From positions 1 to 37,524 of the forward strand of contig PCYM01000003.1 of assembly GCA_002774875.1 (NCBI GenBank): 37,524 nt of DNA. The letters are read 5' to 3'. Source of the stretch: Candidatus Uhrbacteria bacterium CG10_big_fil_rev_8_21_14_0_10_50_16 (GTDB lineage: Bacteria > Patescibacteriota > Patescibacteriia > UBA9934 > UBA11717). This document shows positions 7,362 through 15,691 of this stretch, one piece after another. The position numbers and the translations under genes were made by a program. Each line of letters begins with the position of its first letter. Position 1 is the stretch's first letter. The notes beneath the pieces were generated by a model. It was not told the origin of the DNA and made no database searches. It worked only from the letters and a program-made list of their open reading frames with translations.

Positions 7362-9458
7362 ATGGTACAATTCCTCTACATGAAGCAACTATTTCCGTTG
7401 AAGTATAGCATTGGTACCGTACTTGGCCTAGCCGGGTTGAGCCTGGGGGCTTTTTTGACACACCTCCCCCTTGTAACCACACTGAGCGTTCTCTTTCTCC
7501 TCACTCTTGCTAGCTTGAGGCTCGGGAGGCTCTTTGATCACACACAGGCAAGTGTTCGCGCTCTTTTAGGGCTCCTGGTGGCCCTTTCCTTCCTCATGAT
7601 CACAGGTGCAGGCGTCTATTACGTTGGGTTTGTGACCATTGCGAGTTATTTTTGGGTTCTTGCGGCCCTCCCATTTTTTGCCTGGCTCGTCACACGCAAC
7701 ACAGAAGAGCCTGAGACAGAATCAACAGAAACCATCCACGGATCCTCTGGGCTTTACGCATCCTTTATTGTTATTGCCCTCATTGCCTATTTTGTAACAC
7801 TTACCGGTCACACAACCCTCCTCGCGACCCGATCCCCCTGGCTCATCATCACCCCACAAATTCTTGGGTGGATTGGACTCGCTGGTTTTGGGCTTTTGCA
7901 GCTGGCAAAACGTGGCAGTATCCGTCTTAGTCTGATCGGCACAATGTTTGTGCTCTTTAGCATTGTAAGCGTGGCTGCGTTCGTGTTCCCCCTCGGCTAT
8001 GGATTCGATCCATTCCTTCATCAGGCCACCATAGACTATATTACGCTCCACGGGACTATCACTCCAAAACCCTTGTATTACGTTGGACAGTACGCACTTG
8101 AATTAATCGGCGTGCTCTTTACCGGTGTCTCAACCCAATCGTTTGATACATTTTTACTCCCTGTGCTTGCCGCACTTTTGCTTCCAAGCGTCGCTGCCGC
8201 CTCCACATGGCAAATTACCAAGCGTCACCTTCCAACCGCTCTTGCAGCCATTGGGACACTCTTACTTCCACTCAGCTCATTTATCAACACCACCCCACAG
8301 GGCTTGGCAAACTTGTGGACGTTGTGCGTCTTTTTTCTTGGACTCCCAGAACTCATCACAGGACATCGATGGGTCTCTCGCTGGGTCTTGGTGATCGTTG
8401 CGCTTGCGGCTGTTCTTGTACACCCACTTGCAGGACTACCTGCTGTGCTCTTTGTGACCCTCATGATTATTACTACACAGAGCAACTGGTCCTCTTCCCT
8501 GCGTCGCATACTCACCGTACTCGTCTCAATCGGCGGGGCCGTCATGCTCCCTATTGCCTTTTCTCTTTCTGGATCCGGATATGGCCATTTGCAACTCCAC
8601 CTCAGCAATCTCTCACACCTCCTCCCGGCAACTTTTTTCTCCACACGGTTTAATGTCATCGGGGATCTGGCGACATTCCTTGGAACCAACCAATGGCTCT
8701 GGCTCATAGCGCTCGCCCTCGTTGCATGTGTCCTTCTTTGGAACCTTTCGCATCGTACTTGGCTTCTTGTTCCCCTCACCGCCGGCTTATTACTCATCAA
8801 TGCGATTCTTCTCTCCGCGGCGGGCGACTTCTCTTTTCTTATTGATTATGAACAAACCAACTACGTCGATCGCGTCATTCATCTCGTGATCTTTGCTATT
8901 GCCCCACTCGCACTTCTCGGGTTTGCCCTTGGTGTAGAGCGGCTACTACAGATGAAAAAGCACGTCGTGACCATTGGAATTACGCTCCTTTTTTTAACCG
9001 CCATCACCTCTGTAGCCTACGCCAGTTACCCACGACACGACACCTACTCGGTGAGTCGAGGTTTTACCGTGAGTAAAAGTGATCACACAACGGTTACCTC
9101 CATCCAATCGCACGCAAAAAATATTCCCTACGTTGTTTTGGCAAACCAAGCCGTGTCGGCGGCAGCGATTCAAGATTTTGGATTTGCCCACTATTACGGA
9201 CCAAATACAGACGTCTTCTATTACCCTGTTCCAACCGGCGGTCCGCTCTATCAACTCTACCTAGATATGATCGAAGAAACTCCGACGCGCGCCATCGCCC
9301 TACAGGCCATGGATATTGCCGGTGTGGACCGTCTTTATTTTGTGATCAACGACTACTGGTGGTCTTCTGAACGCGCCTTTGAACGTGCAAAACTTTCCAC
9401 CGACACCTGGTTTCAGATCGACAATGGTGCAACAACCGTCTTTATCTATTCGCGATAA
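7362..9458 (+). CDS. Large polytopic membrane protein, possibly GT-C-like
   Basis: 698 aa from ATG 7362, or 692 aa from ATG 7380 (MKQLFPLKYS). About 14-16 hydrophobic helices by eye fill residues 1 to ~560, then a ~130-residue soluble C-terminal domain (SHAKNIPYVVLANQAV...). A loop motif GYGFDPFLHQATIDYI in the first half resembles the acidic loop of GT-C glycosyltransferases, so a membrane sugar transferase or polymer-handling protein is plausible but unproven. ATG 7362 has a weak GGTGGG 7 nt upstream and is therefore given. Monocistronic; it converges with the operon ending at 9482. An in-frame start at 7263 is rejected because it would lie inside the divergent PgsA-like gene. Confidence 0.6.
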   Translation: MVQFLYMKQLFPLKYSIGTVLGLAGLSLGAFLTHLPLVTTLSVLFLLTLASLRLGRLFDHTQASVRALLGLLVALSFLMITGAGVYYVGFVTIASYFWVLAALPFFAWLVTRNTEEPETESTETIHGSSGLYASFIVIALIAYFVTLTGHTTLLATRSPWLIITPQILGWIGLAGFGLLQLAKRGSIRLSLIGTMFVLFSIVSVAAFVFPLGYGFDPFLHQATIDYITLHGTITPKPLYYVGQYALELIGVLFTGVSTQSFDTFLLPVLAALLLPSVAAASTWQITKRHLPTALAAIGTLLLPLSSFINTTPQGLANLWTLCVFFLGLPELITGHRWVSRWVLVIVALAAVLVHPLAGLPAVLFVTLMIITTQSNWSSSLRRILTVLVSIGGAVMLPIAFSLSGSGYGHLQLHLSNLSHLLPATFFSTRFNVIGDLATFLGTNQWLWLIALALVACVLLWNLSHRTWLLVPLTAGLLLINAILLSAAGDFSFLIDYEQTNYVDRVIHLVIFAIAPLALLGFALGVERLLQMKKHVVTIGITLLFLTAITSVAYASYPRHDTYSVSRGFTVSKSDHTTVTSIQSHAKNIPYVVLANQAVSAAAIQDFGFAHYYGPNTDVFYYPVPTGGPLYQLYLDMIEETPTRAIALQAMDIAGVDRLYFVINDYWWSSERAFERAKLSTDTWFQIDNGATTVFIYSR
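7402..7410 (-). promoter_or_regulatory. Candidate extended -10 promoter for the 7358-18 operon
   Basis: Minus-strand TGCTATACT, an extended -10 (TGn plus TATACT). No good -35 is seen 17 nt upstream. Transcription would start near 7395, giving a ~35-nt leader to ATG 7358. It lies within the coding region of the divergent gene. Confidence 0.4.
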
Positions 9459-9459
9459 C

Positions 9460-9486
9460 AATAAGACACGTTTTTGCGTTCTTATT
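9460..9486. terminator. Hairpin between convergent genes
   Basis: AATAAGA ... TCTTATT (7-bp stem) with an inner ACG/CGT pair and a T-rich loop lies between the stop at 9456-9458 (plus) and the stop at 9482-9484 (minus), overlapping the latter. It may stop transcription from both sides, but a clean U-run is lacking. Confidence 0.35.
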
Positions 9487-11257
9487 CTTTTCTTATTTCT
9501 CCCGTTGACCCGTTTATTGAGACAATCGACCCAAACGTCAACGTCTGTTTTGCAACGTGCACAATCACCGGTAGTCCCATTTCTCGCGCCAGGATTGCAA
9601 AATGTGACAACGTTCCTCCCGTGTCAGAAATAATTCCTTTTACACGATCAGCATACGCGACCAATTGCGGCGTCAGTGCTTCGACAAATAAAATTTTATC
9701 TCCCTCCATTGTATCGATCGTTTCCTCGGTAACCAAAACCCCCGTCGCCTGCCCCGCAGAAACACCCAAAGCTTCCTGTTGACGCACCATCGGTCGATCT
9801 GTTAATACGCGAGGTAAGGCCACGTCAAACACCTCCTGCATTACCTGCTGTCGTCGTTGTTTTGACAGATGCCATACCACCAACCACCTTCCATACTCAC
9901 GTAATCGAGATGTTTCTTGTGCATGAGCAACGTCATCTTCCGAGACGCCTGGCAGAAGTTGCTCTGTTGGTAACCCAAACGAGACCTCTCTAAACGCAGA
10001 CGTATCCTGTAGATCCAATCCATTTCCTACGCACCCCACGGGCGGGATCAGACGAGGCATCACTGGTACCGTTGTTTCCATGCCGAGTGCGCCTGCCACG
10101 GACACATCTTCTGGCAACGCACGGCGCAATTGCTGCATCATCTGCTCCGCGGCTAAATTCAACAGGAAAATCAGCTCATAATCGGCAAACAGATCCTCAC
10201 CGGGTTCTGCAAGTCGATCTCGAATCTGGTTATAAAGATCCGATACATTAAATCGCAGTCCTGCAAGCTTGCGCTGATTCTTCCACGTACGCATAATCCC
10301 CTTAAACGTAACCGGTTTAGGTGTGTAGGTATTCGTGGAGAGATAAGAGTACGCCGGCAAAAGACTGTGTAATTCCTTCTCGCGATCTACATAAAGTTGT
10401 CCGCCAATACGACACAAAAACTGTGTGTCTGTAAAATTAATTCCAAGATCGGTATAGGCGTGCTGCACCGGTCCACCCTCGGCATATAGCGATTGCAGCA
10501 AGGCAAACGTCTCATCCGATGGCGTTGGTGCAACTTCGCATACCTCTGTTTTTTCAAAATAGAAAGGTGTCTTTGGTAATGTTTGATCCAAAAAAACACT
10601 TGCGCGCGTCTGGTCCTCTGCCAAAGTCGTGATTGGACGTGATTGAACAAAAAACACTTGGTGATCTTTAATCAGCCATTCAATATCTTGCGGTTTTCCA
10701 AGTCGTTGTTCGATCTTGATTGCTTGCTGGAGTAAGGTTTGCATTTCTGGAAACGCCATCTGTTGGTCCACATGCGATCGATAACAAAGAGACCGTTCCA
10801 CATGTTTGGTGCCCGACACAACCGCATCTCCGCGGCCCCGTGTCCATTCCACAATCATCTCTCGGCCCTCTATTGGATGGCGCGTAAACACAACGCCTGC
10901 CAAATCCGGCTCAATAAATTCCATCACAAGCAAAGAAAATTGATCCATGGACGCAAGTTGTTTCCGAGCGTCCTCCAACACTTCCTGTATAACGACTGCC
11001 AAATGATTGACGGAGACATCTAATCGCGTCAAAAACTGACCCGCCTGCGAGCTCTGCGCCGTATCTTCTGTAAGCGCGCTCGATCGCACCGCGTAATGGA
11101 CCCCTGGGAGTTGGTCTACCACGCGCCGTGCCATTATCTCCACGGAGAGCCGTTGAATCTCCTGACACGAAAACGCCACAAACGGCGGTACACAAAACCC
11201 CGCATCCTGGAGCTGAACAAGTGTCGTTGTCTTCCCTCCAAATTGCTTAGTATTCAT
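9482..11257 (-). CDS. PEP-synthase / rifampin-phosphotransferase-like enzyme
   Basis: 591 aa. N-terminal ATP-grasp-like half (PPDK_N type): FGGKTTTL near residue 6, YAVRSSALTED around residue 66, and a closing IEWLIKDHQVFFVQSRPIT near residue 210. The C-terminal mobile swivelling domain has GGTLSHFAILAREMGLPVIV with the phospho-accepting His at about 552. The family moves phosphate from ATP via this His to pyruvate, rifampin or another acceptor, releasing AMP. At 591 aa it lacks the C-terminal PEP-binding barrel of true PEP synthase (~790 aa) and is shorter than Rph (~870 aa), so pyruvate is unlikely and the acceptor is unknown. Start ATG 11255-11257 overlaps the rhodanese gene by 11 nt. Confidence 0.7.
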   Translation of the reverse strand: MNTKQFGGKTTTLVQLQDAGFCVPPFVAFSCQEIQRLSVEIMARRVVDQLPGVHYAVRSSALTEDTAQSSQAGQFLTRLDVSVNHLAVVIQEVLEDARKQLASMDQFSLLVMEFIEPDLAGVVFTRHPIEGREMIVEWTRGRGDAVVSGTKHVERSLCYRSHVDQQMAFPEMQTLLQQAIKIEQRLGKPQDIEWLIKDHQVFFVQSRPITTLAEDQTRASVFLDQTLPKTPFYFEKTEVCEVAPTPSDETFALLQSLYAEGGPVQHAYTDLGINFTDTQFLCRIGGQLYVDREKELHSLLPAYSYLSTNTYTPKPVTFKGIMRTWKNQRKLAGLRFNVSDLYNQIRDRLAEPGEDLFADYELIFLLNLAAEQMMQQLRRALPEDVSVAGALGMETTVPVMPRLIPPVGCVGNGLDLQDTSAFREVSFGLPTEQLLPGVSEDDVAHAQETSRLREYGRWLVVWHLSKQRRQQVMQEVFDVALPRVLTDRPMVRQQEALGVSAGQATGVLVTEETIDTMEGDKILFVEALTPQLVAYADRVKGIISDTGGTLSHFAILAREMGLPVIVHVAKQTLTFGSIVSINGSTGEIRKE

Positions 11258-12311
11258 ACGGGGCGGCATAGCGACCAAGAAATAGGTGACCACGTTGTTC
11301 TAATTTAATGCCAACGATCTTTGCATCAAAGCAACTGACAAAATCATCACACACCGTAATCACGGTCGAGCGAGGTGGTACGCGATCAAGCAGCGAATCC
11401 ATGGCAGCCGTTGGCGTAAAGATAGACGTGATGTGAATACTGCCTGCAATTCCACTGCGTACAAACGATTCCTCCTCACGCGCATCCACGAGTAGAGCGC
11501 CCGTCGCAACGAGTGCGCGCACGTCACTTGTTGTATAGGTGCGAGAATACCGTTCCTGCGAATACACGTGAGAAAACGCAATTTCACCATCCCACAGACC
11601 ACCAAATCGTACCCACCCGTCGGCGCCTTCTTTCAGATAACGAGTCGCGAGCCCCTTGGTCCGCAAAAACGACGTCACCTCCTCTCCGCGAATTCCCGAC
11701 CAGCACAGCACCACAATCTCTTTGTCTGTTGGTAATTCTGTCCAGGCACCGGCAAGTAAATCTGCAAAACGCACATGCGTACTCTTTGGGAATCGTCCAA
11801 TCTCGTATTCCTCATCCTCGCGTGCATCAAGAACAAACACTTGGTTTAAATCAACCGCTGCGAAGGATTCATTCGAGAGAACAAGCGGCATATCTGGATG
11901 TGCTTCCAGGTACGTTATTTGAGGCGTTGGAGCAGCGGGCACAACATCGTTTGCATCAATTCTATCCTCTAATGATTGACGTACCTCCTGTGTGTATTTG
12001 TCCTGTGCACGATAAAACAACATACGGTTCATCACAAACGCCGCTAAGAGAGAGATTAGTATCACCACAAGAACACCAAGAGCAAATTGTATTTTATGAC
12101 GGCGCAACACATAGTACAGATGTGTCGACCCACGCAACATGGCACTAGCCATGACTCCCACGACTAAAACGACAAAGGAGAATAGTTGCATAAACTGCGA
12201 ACCAAACCCAAAAATAAAATCCGGTGGTGGAAGAGCGTAAACCACTTGAGGACTCACGAGGACAAGTGCGAGTCCGATCCAACTCAAACAACGTGTTGCA
12301 GAACGTTTCAT
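11247..12311 (-). CDS. Membrane-anchored tandem rhodanese protein
   Basis: 354 aa. Three hydrophobic segments (about residues 10-26, 42-60, 76-98) then two rhodanese domains outside or at the membrane. Domain 1 (~140-245) has the six-residue active loop CWSGIR with Cys203; domain 2 (~255-350) has Cys321 in CDDFVS, a less typical loop, with a second Cys at 327. Rhodanese domains carry sulfur as a cysteine persulfide or bind phosphoester-like groups. ATG at 12309-12311 is chosen because it begins a good signal-anchor (MKRSATRCLSWIGLALVLV) and avoids overlapping the upstream GT gene; the frame is open to 12404. Which side of the membrane the domains face is undetermined. Confidence 0.72.
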   Translation of the reverse strand: MKRSATRCLSWIGLALVLVSPQVVYALPPPDFIFGFGSQFMQLFSFVVLVVGVMASAMLRGSTHLYYVLRRHKIQFALGVLVVILISLLAAFVMNRMLFYRAQDKYTQEVRQSLEDRIDANDVVPAAPTPQITYLEAHPDMPLVLSNESFAAVDLNQVFVLDAREDEEYEIGRFPKSTHVRFADLLAGAWTELPTDKEIVVLCWSGIRGEEVTSFLRTKGLATRYLKEGADGWVRFGGLWDGEIAFSHVYSQERYSRTYTTSDVRALVATGALLVDAREEESFVRSGIAGSIHITSIFTPTAAMDSLLDRVPPRSTVITVCDDFVSCFDAKIVGIKLEQRGHLFLGRYAAPYEY

Positions 12312-12343
12312 AGAAGTTATAGATCTCTGATCAAGTTTGATTT

Positions 12344-13513
12344 TCAAACGAGCAACCGCTGAACGTACGCCCCCACTTCCACGGCAGAAAAATCTTCCAC
12401 ACACAACACATGCCCCTGCGCGACGTCGTAAATTGCTTGCGCGATTGCGCGTACGTTTCCTGGTTCAAAGAGTCCGGAGGGATGAATCAACTCTGGCACG
12501 CCTCCCTGCTCTGCCCCAATCACGGGCAACCCCAACGCATTTGCCTCTAATATAACACCTGGACAGTTCTCAATGGCCACCGAGGGAAATACAAACGCAT
12601 CCGCTTCCTGCATACGTGCAAGAACGGTTGTATGAGAGACTTTTCCCAAAAATGTCACAGAGACATTCTCTGCAGTCTGCAATGATTGTTCTTCCAAGGC
12701 AATCAACTGCGATCCGTCTCCAATAATAGTTAATTGGATTGGTCGATCAAAGGGATGTTGCAACGCCCCGAGCACAGAGGCGAGGCCTTTATGTGCTTCT
12801 AATTGACCAACAAAAAGAAGTCGAAGCGCTTTCTGCGTGGTACGGGAATGACGTGTATAGGATTGTATGGCCTCCAAGTCCGCAATAGGATTTTGTAGAA
12901 TCCGCACCTCTGATTTAAAAAAGAATCCCGATTGTTTATGACGATCCACAATAAAATGTGTCGGACCCACAACAAGCGTTGGCGACCCCATCACCCACCG
13001 CATCCACCATTGATACGGCACTGCCACAAAGCCTCGTTGCCAAAGAGGCGCACGATCCAACCACCATAGGCCACTTGGAACCAACAGCTGCACATCGTGC
13101 AAAACATGAATCCATCGCACGCGAGAATGCTTAACTCCACGCACCGCAGACATCCCCATACCTCGCAGGTTGTGCGATAGGATAACGTCTGGTTTTACTT
13201 GTTCAATAATTTGTTTCACAATCTTTCCCGAACGTCCAAACGGCCAGATATCCCTCGCATGCCACAGGAGTCGGCACCACAGTGGTTGCTGCGCGTCTTC
13301 TAAAATGTGATAGGGCAATGGCGGATGGTAGCGACAAACCGTTACACCTTCCACCAGGGTTTCCTTGAGCTCCTCACCAGTCTCTGCGGTCGTGGTCAAC
13401 ACGGTTACTGCATGTCCTTGGCGCACCAACTCCTCGGCCGTGAGTTTTACAATGGATTCTGCACCCCCGCGCGCCTCAGGCGCATATAAATTGGAAAGCA
13501 TGAGTATGCGCAT
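12344..13513 (-). CDS. GT4-family glycosyltransferase
   Basis: 389 aa, GT-B fold. The N-terminus MRILMLSNLYAPEARGGAE has the glycine-rich acceptor/donor loop of GT4 enzymes, and the C-terminal half has the EX7E motif (ENCPGVILE) preceded by ADAFVFPS, which contacts the nucleotide sugar. Cytosolic or membrane-associated, transferring a sugar from a nucleotide donor to a lipid-linked glycan. It starts 3 nt after the neighbouring GT4 stop and lies 32 nt before the rhodanese gene. Sugar specificity cannot be read. Confidence 0.85.
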   Translation of the reverse strand: MRILMLSNLYAPEARGGAESIVKLTAEELVRQGHAVTVLTTTAETGEELKETLVEGVTVCRYHPPLPYHILEDAQQPLWCRLLWHARDIWPFGRSGKIVKQIIEQVKPDVILSHNLRGMGMSAVRGVKHSRVRWIHVLHDVQLLVPSGLWWLDRAPLWQRGFVAVPYQWWMRWVMGSPTLVVGPTHFIVDRHKQSGFFFKSEVRILQNPIADLEAIQSYTRHSRTTQKALRLLFVGQLEAHKGLASVLGALQHPFDRPIQLTIIGDGSQLIALEEQSLQTAENVSVTFLGKVSHTTVLARMQEADAFVFPSVAIENCPGVILEANALGLPVIGAEQGGVPELIHPSGLFEPGNVRAIAQAIYDVAQGHVLCVEDFSAVEVGAYVQRLLV

Positions 13514-13516
13514 AGG

Positions 13517-14662
13517 CTATCGTTTGTGCGTTTGTTGTTCATAGACTTTCACCAAGTCGCTCACATGCTTCTCCCATGTAAAGAAGGATTCCACGCGTTC
13601 TCGCGCCGCCTTGCCCATAGAGGCTCGTACCTCGGAATGATCGATCATCCAAGCAATCGCCGTTGCCAACGCAGAGACATTCATTGGCGGAACCAATAAC
13701 CCCGTTTTATAATCAACGACAACCGTGCGTACCCCTGCGAGGTCTGAGGCAACCACCGGTGTTCCACTTGCCTGTGCCTCTAGCGCCACCAACCCAAACG
13801 CCTCAGATCTGTCCGTCGACGGAAACACAAATACGTCTGACTCTCGATACAAGCGCTCCGCCTCCCCAATCGCATGACCAAGAAACGTGATACGACCTGC
13901 TATTCCCGCATCTTTTACCTGCTGTTCATACCCTGCACGCAGGTCACCGTCTCCCACCACCAGCAACTTCCAATCGGATCGGTCTTGAAGCTGTTCCAAT
14001 GCATTGATTAACACACCCAATCCTTTAAAATAATGATTCTTATCCAACCCTCCAAGAAACATGAGCTGCACCTGTGAACGTGCAGGGTTTTCTTCTGGGT
14101 AAAATCGTGCCGTATCCACGCCAAACGGAATCTCCATCACCTTCGGTTCCACGACCTGCCAGAATGAAGATAACCAACTCCCGGTTGCATAGTCCATAGA
14201 GGCAACGACAATCGATCGCGCTTTGGTCAACAACGTTTTTAAAAACAATCGACGATACAAAGCCGTCACAACGCCAATCAACCCACCCGCCACCACGTCC
14301 ATGTGATAGGTGATGATCAGATTCTGTGGCCTCCATCCAAACCACATACGGAACACCGCAAGCTCTTGCACACCAAAAAACGGTGCGTGCAGATGAACCG
14401 CATCAAAGGATGGATCGTGCATCATTGCCTCAACTCCAACAGACAGTCCTGTGCGTGTCCAACGAACTTGTGCCGGAAATCGATGCACTATAATTCCATC
14501 CTCTTCCCCATGAAATTCTGGGATCCCAGGATAGGTGATCGTCGCCACGTGCACTTCATGCCCGCGCGCAGCCAGTTCTCGTGCTTCCTCAAACACAACG
14601 TTACCCATCCCTCCCTTGTACGGCGGGTAGCTGGAAACAATATGGAGGAGTTTCATAATCAA
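13517..14662 (-). CDS. GT4-family glycosyltransferase
   Basis: 381 aa. N-terminal IVSSYPPYKGGMGNVV is the GT4 glycine loop; a DXFVFPSTDRSEAFGLVALE segment has the EX7E motif (EAFGLVALE) that positions the donor sugar nucleotide. Resembles PimB/WcaL-type mannosyl- or glucosyltransferases, but the donor is unknown. Two Met residues are available at the start (14660-14662 and 14654-14656). A terminator-like hairpin lies in the 27-nt gap upstream. It is the first of two adjacent GT4 genes in the subtilase-led operon. Confidence 0.85.
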   Translation of the reverse strand: MIMKLLHIVSSYPPYKGGMGNVVFEEARELAARGHEVHVATITYPGIPEFHGEEDGIIVHRFPAQVRWTRTGLSVGVEAMMHDPSFDAVHLHAPFFGVQELAVFRMWFGWRPQNLIITYHMDVVAGGLIGVVTALYRRLFLKTLLTKARSIVVASMDYATGSWLSSFWQVVEPKVMEIPFGVDTARFYPEENPARSQVQLMFLGGLDKNHYFKGLGVLINALEQLQDRSDWKLLVVGDGDLRAGYEQQVKDAGIAGRITFLGHAIGEAERLYRESDVFVFPSTDRSEAFGLVALEAQASGTPVVASDLAGVRTVVVDYKTGLLVPPMNVSALATAIAWMIDHSEVRASMGKAARERVESFFTWEKHVSDLVKVYEQQTHKR

Positions 14663-14668
14663 TAGAAC

Positions 14669-14690
14669 AAAAACGCGAGCGACGACTCGC
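14669..14690 (-). terminator. Terminator-like hairpin inside the glycosylation operon
   Basis: Minus-strand GCGAG-TCGTCG-CTCGC (5-bp stem) followed by GTTTTTG. It starts at the stop codon of the DUF2304 gene and ends a few nucleotides before the GT4 start, so it can partly uncouple the distal operon genes. Confidence 0.5.
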
Positions 14691-15028
14691 TATTTTTTCT
14701 TTAGGTCTTTGAGAGCAAGAGAGCGCACAAGTTTTGTGATCTCCTGCTGCATGGTCTCAATTTTTACCACAAGCCGAAACACCAAATAGAACAACGCAAG
14801 AATGGAAACGTAAACGAGCAGGTCCGCTCCACGACCAATTCCCACGCGCGCGGCAAGCAAGTCTGTGGTTTGTGGTAATACACTCACCACCGCAGCGCCC
14901 AGCCAAAGAACGATCCAGACAAGCGCCCAAACAAGCGGAATGTCTCGTGCACGTGACCGAATCACGACACGTGTAATGGCAAACGCGGCAAAAACCACAA
15001 TCAACAGTTGAATCGCAGAAAAGGTCAT
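14690..15028 (-). CDS. DUF2304 small membrane protein
   Basis: 112 aa. Three hydrophobic helices (about residues 5-21, 32-50, 68-88), then a coiled, lysine-rich cytosolic tail (KLVRSLALKDLKKK). Length and pattern fit DUF2304, a family known to sit beside DPM1-like GT2 genes and thought to assist their membrane association. Its start overlaps the GT2 stop as ATGA (15025-15028), supporting joint translation and complex formation with that enzyme. Confidence 0.75.
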   Translation of the reverse strand: MTFSAIQLLIVVFAAFAITRVVIRSRARDIPLVWALVWIVLWLGAAVVSVLPQTTDLLAARVGIGRGADLLVYVSILALFYLVFRLVVKIETMQQEITKLVRSLALKDLKKK

Positions 15029-15690
15029 GACTTGAGTCGGTGAAGAATAAGCTTCATGGCCGTCTTAACACCAACACCAAAACTTTGCCCTTTACTCATG
15101 GAGTAGTCCGTGTAAATAGCGGTAATCGGAACTTCTGTCCACGAGAACTGCTTACGACGAATCTCACTCACAATCTCAGACGACACTTCCATTCGGTCTG
15201 TGCGGATCTCCAACACATCCGCCGCCGCACCAGAAAACGCACGGAATCCACTCTGGCTGTCACTTACAAATAATCCAAATAGCGTGTAGGTAAGCAGGTT
15301 TCCAATACGTTGATACACACGTCGTTTAAATGGCATGTTTCCTTTAAGCTCCAACATACGCGATCCCAAAACGGCATCGTAGCCATTCTTGATTGCCTCA
15401 ATAAATAAAGGAATTTCTGACGGTAGGTGCTGACCATCCGCATCCAGAGTAATAATCACCTCGCCACCCAATGCGCGCGCAGCCTTAATGCCTGTGCCAA
15501 GTGTTGCGCCAAGCCCTCGATTAATGGGGTGTTGCACCACAATCGCACCTGCATCTCTGGCCACCTGTGCCGTGTTATCGCGTGAACCATCGTCCACCAC
15601 CACCACACAATCAACAAACGCCGACGTGTTTTGAATCACCTCGGCAATCTGAGTTGCTTCATTAAACGCTGGGATAACAGCAATATGCAT
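15025..15690 (-). CDS. GT2 dolichyl-phosphate-mannose-synthase-like enzyme
   Basis: 221 aa, GT-A fold, no membrane helix. VVVDDGSRDNT (around residue 32) binds the nucleotide and TLDADGQHLP (around residue 82) holds the metal-binding DXD. DPM1-like proteins move a sugar from a nucleotide donor to polyprenyl phosphate, making the lipid donor used by GT-C enzymes such as those at 5084 and possibly 7362. It is translationally coupled to the DUF2304 protein downstream and starts 1 nt after the SDR stop. Donor sugar unknown. Confidence 0.85.
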   Translation of the reverse strand: MHIAVIPAFNEATQIAEVIQNTSAFVDCVVVVDDGSRDNTAQVARDAGAIVVQHPINRGLGATLGTGIKAARALGGEVIITLDADGQHLPSEIPLFIEAIKNGYDAVLGSRMLELKGNMPFKRRVYQRIGNLLTYTLFGLFVSDSQSGFRAFSGAAADVLEIRTDRMEVSSEIVSEIRRKQFSWTEVPITAIYTDYSMSKGQSFGVGVKTAMKLILHRLKS

Positions 15691-15691
15691 G

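Noticed and set aside
12335-12349. GTTTGA-TTT-TCAAAC inverted repeat before the rhodanese gene
   Set aside because: Mostly inside the GT4 coding end, no U-run on the minus strand and no -35 for the nearby TATAAC at 12316-12321.
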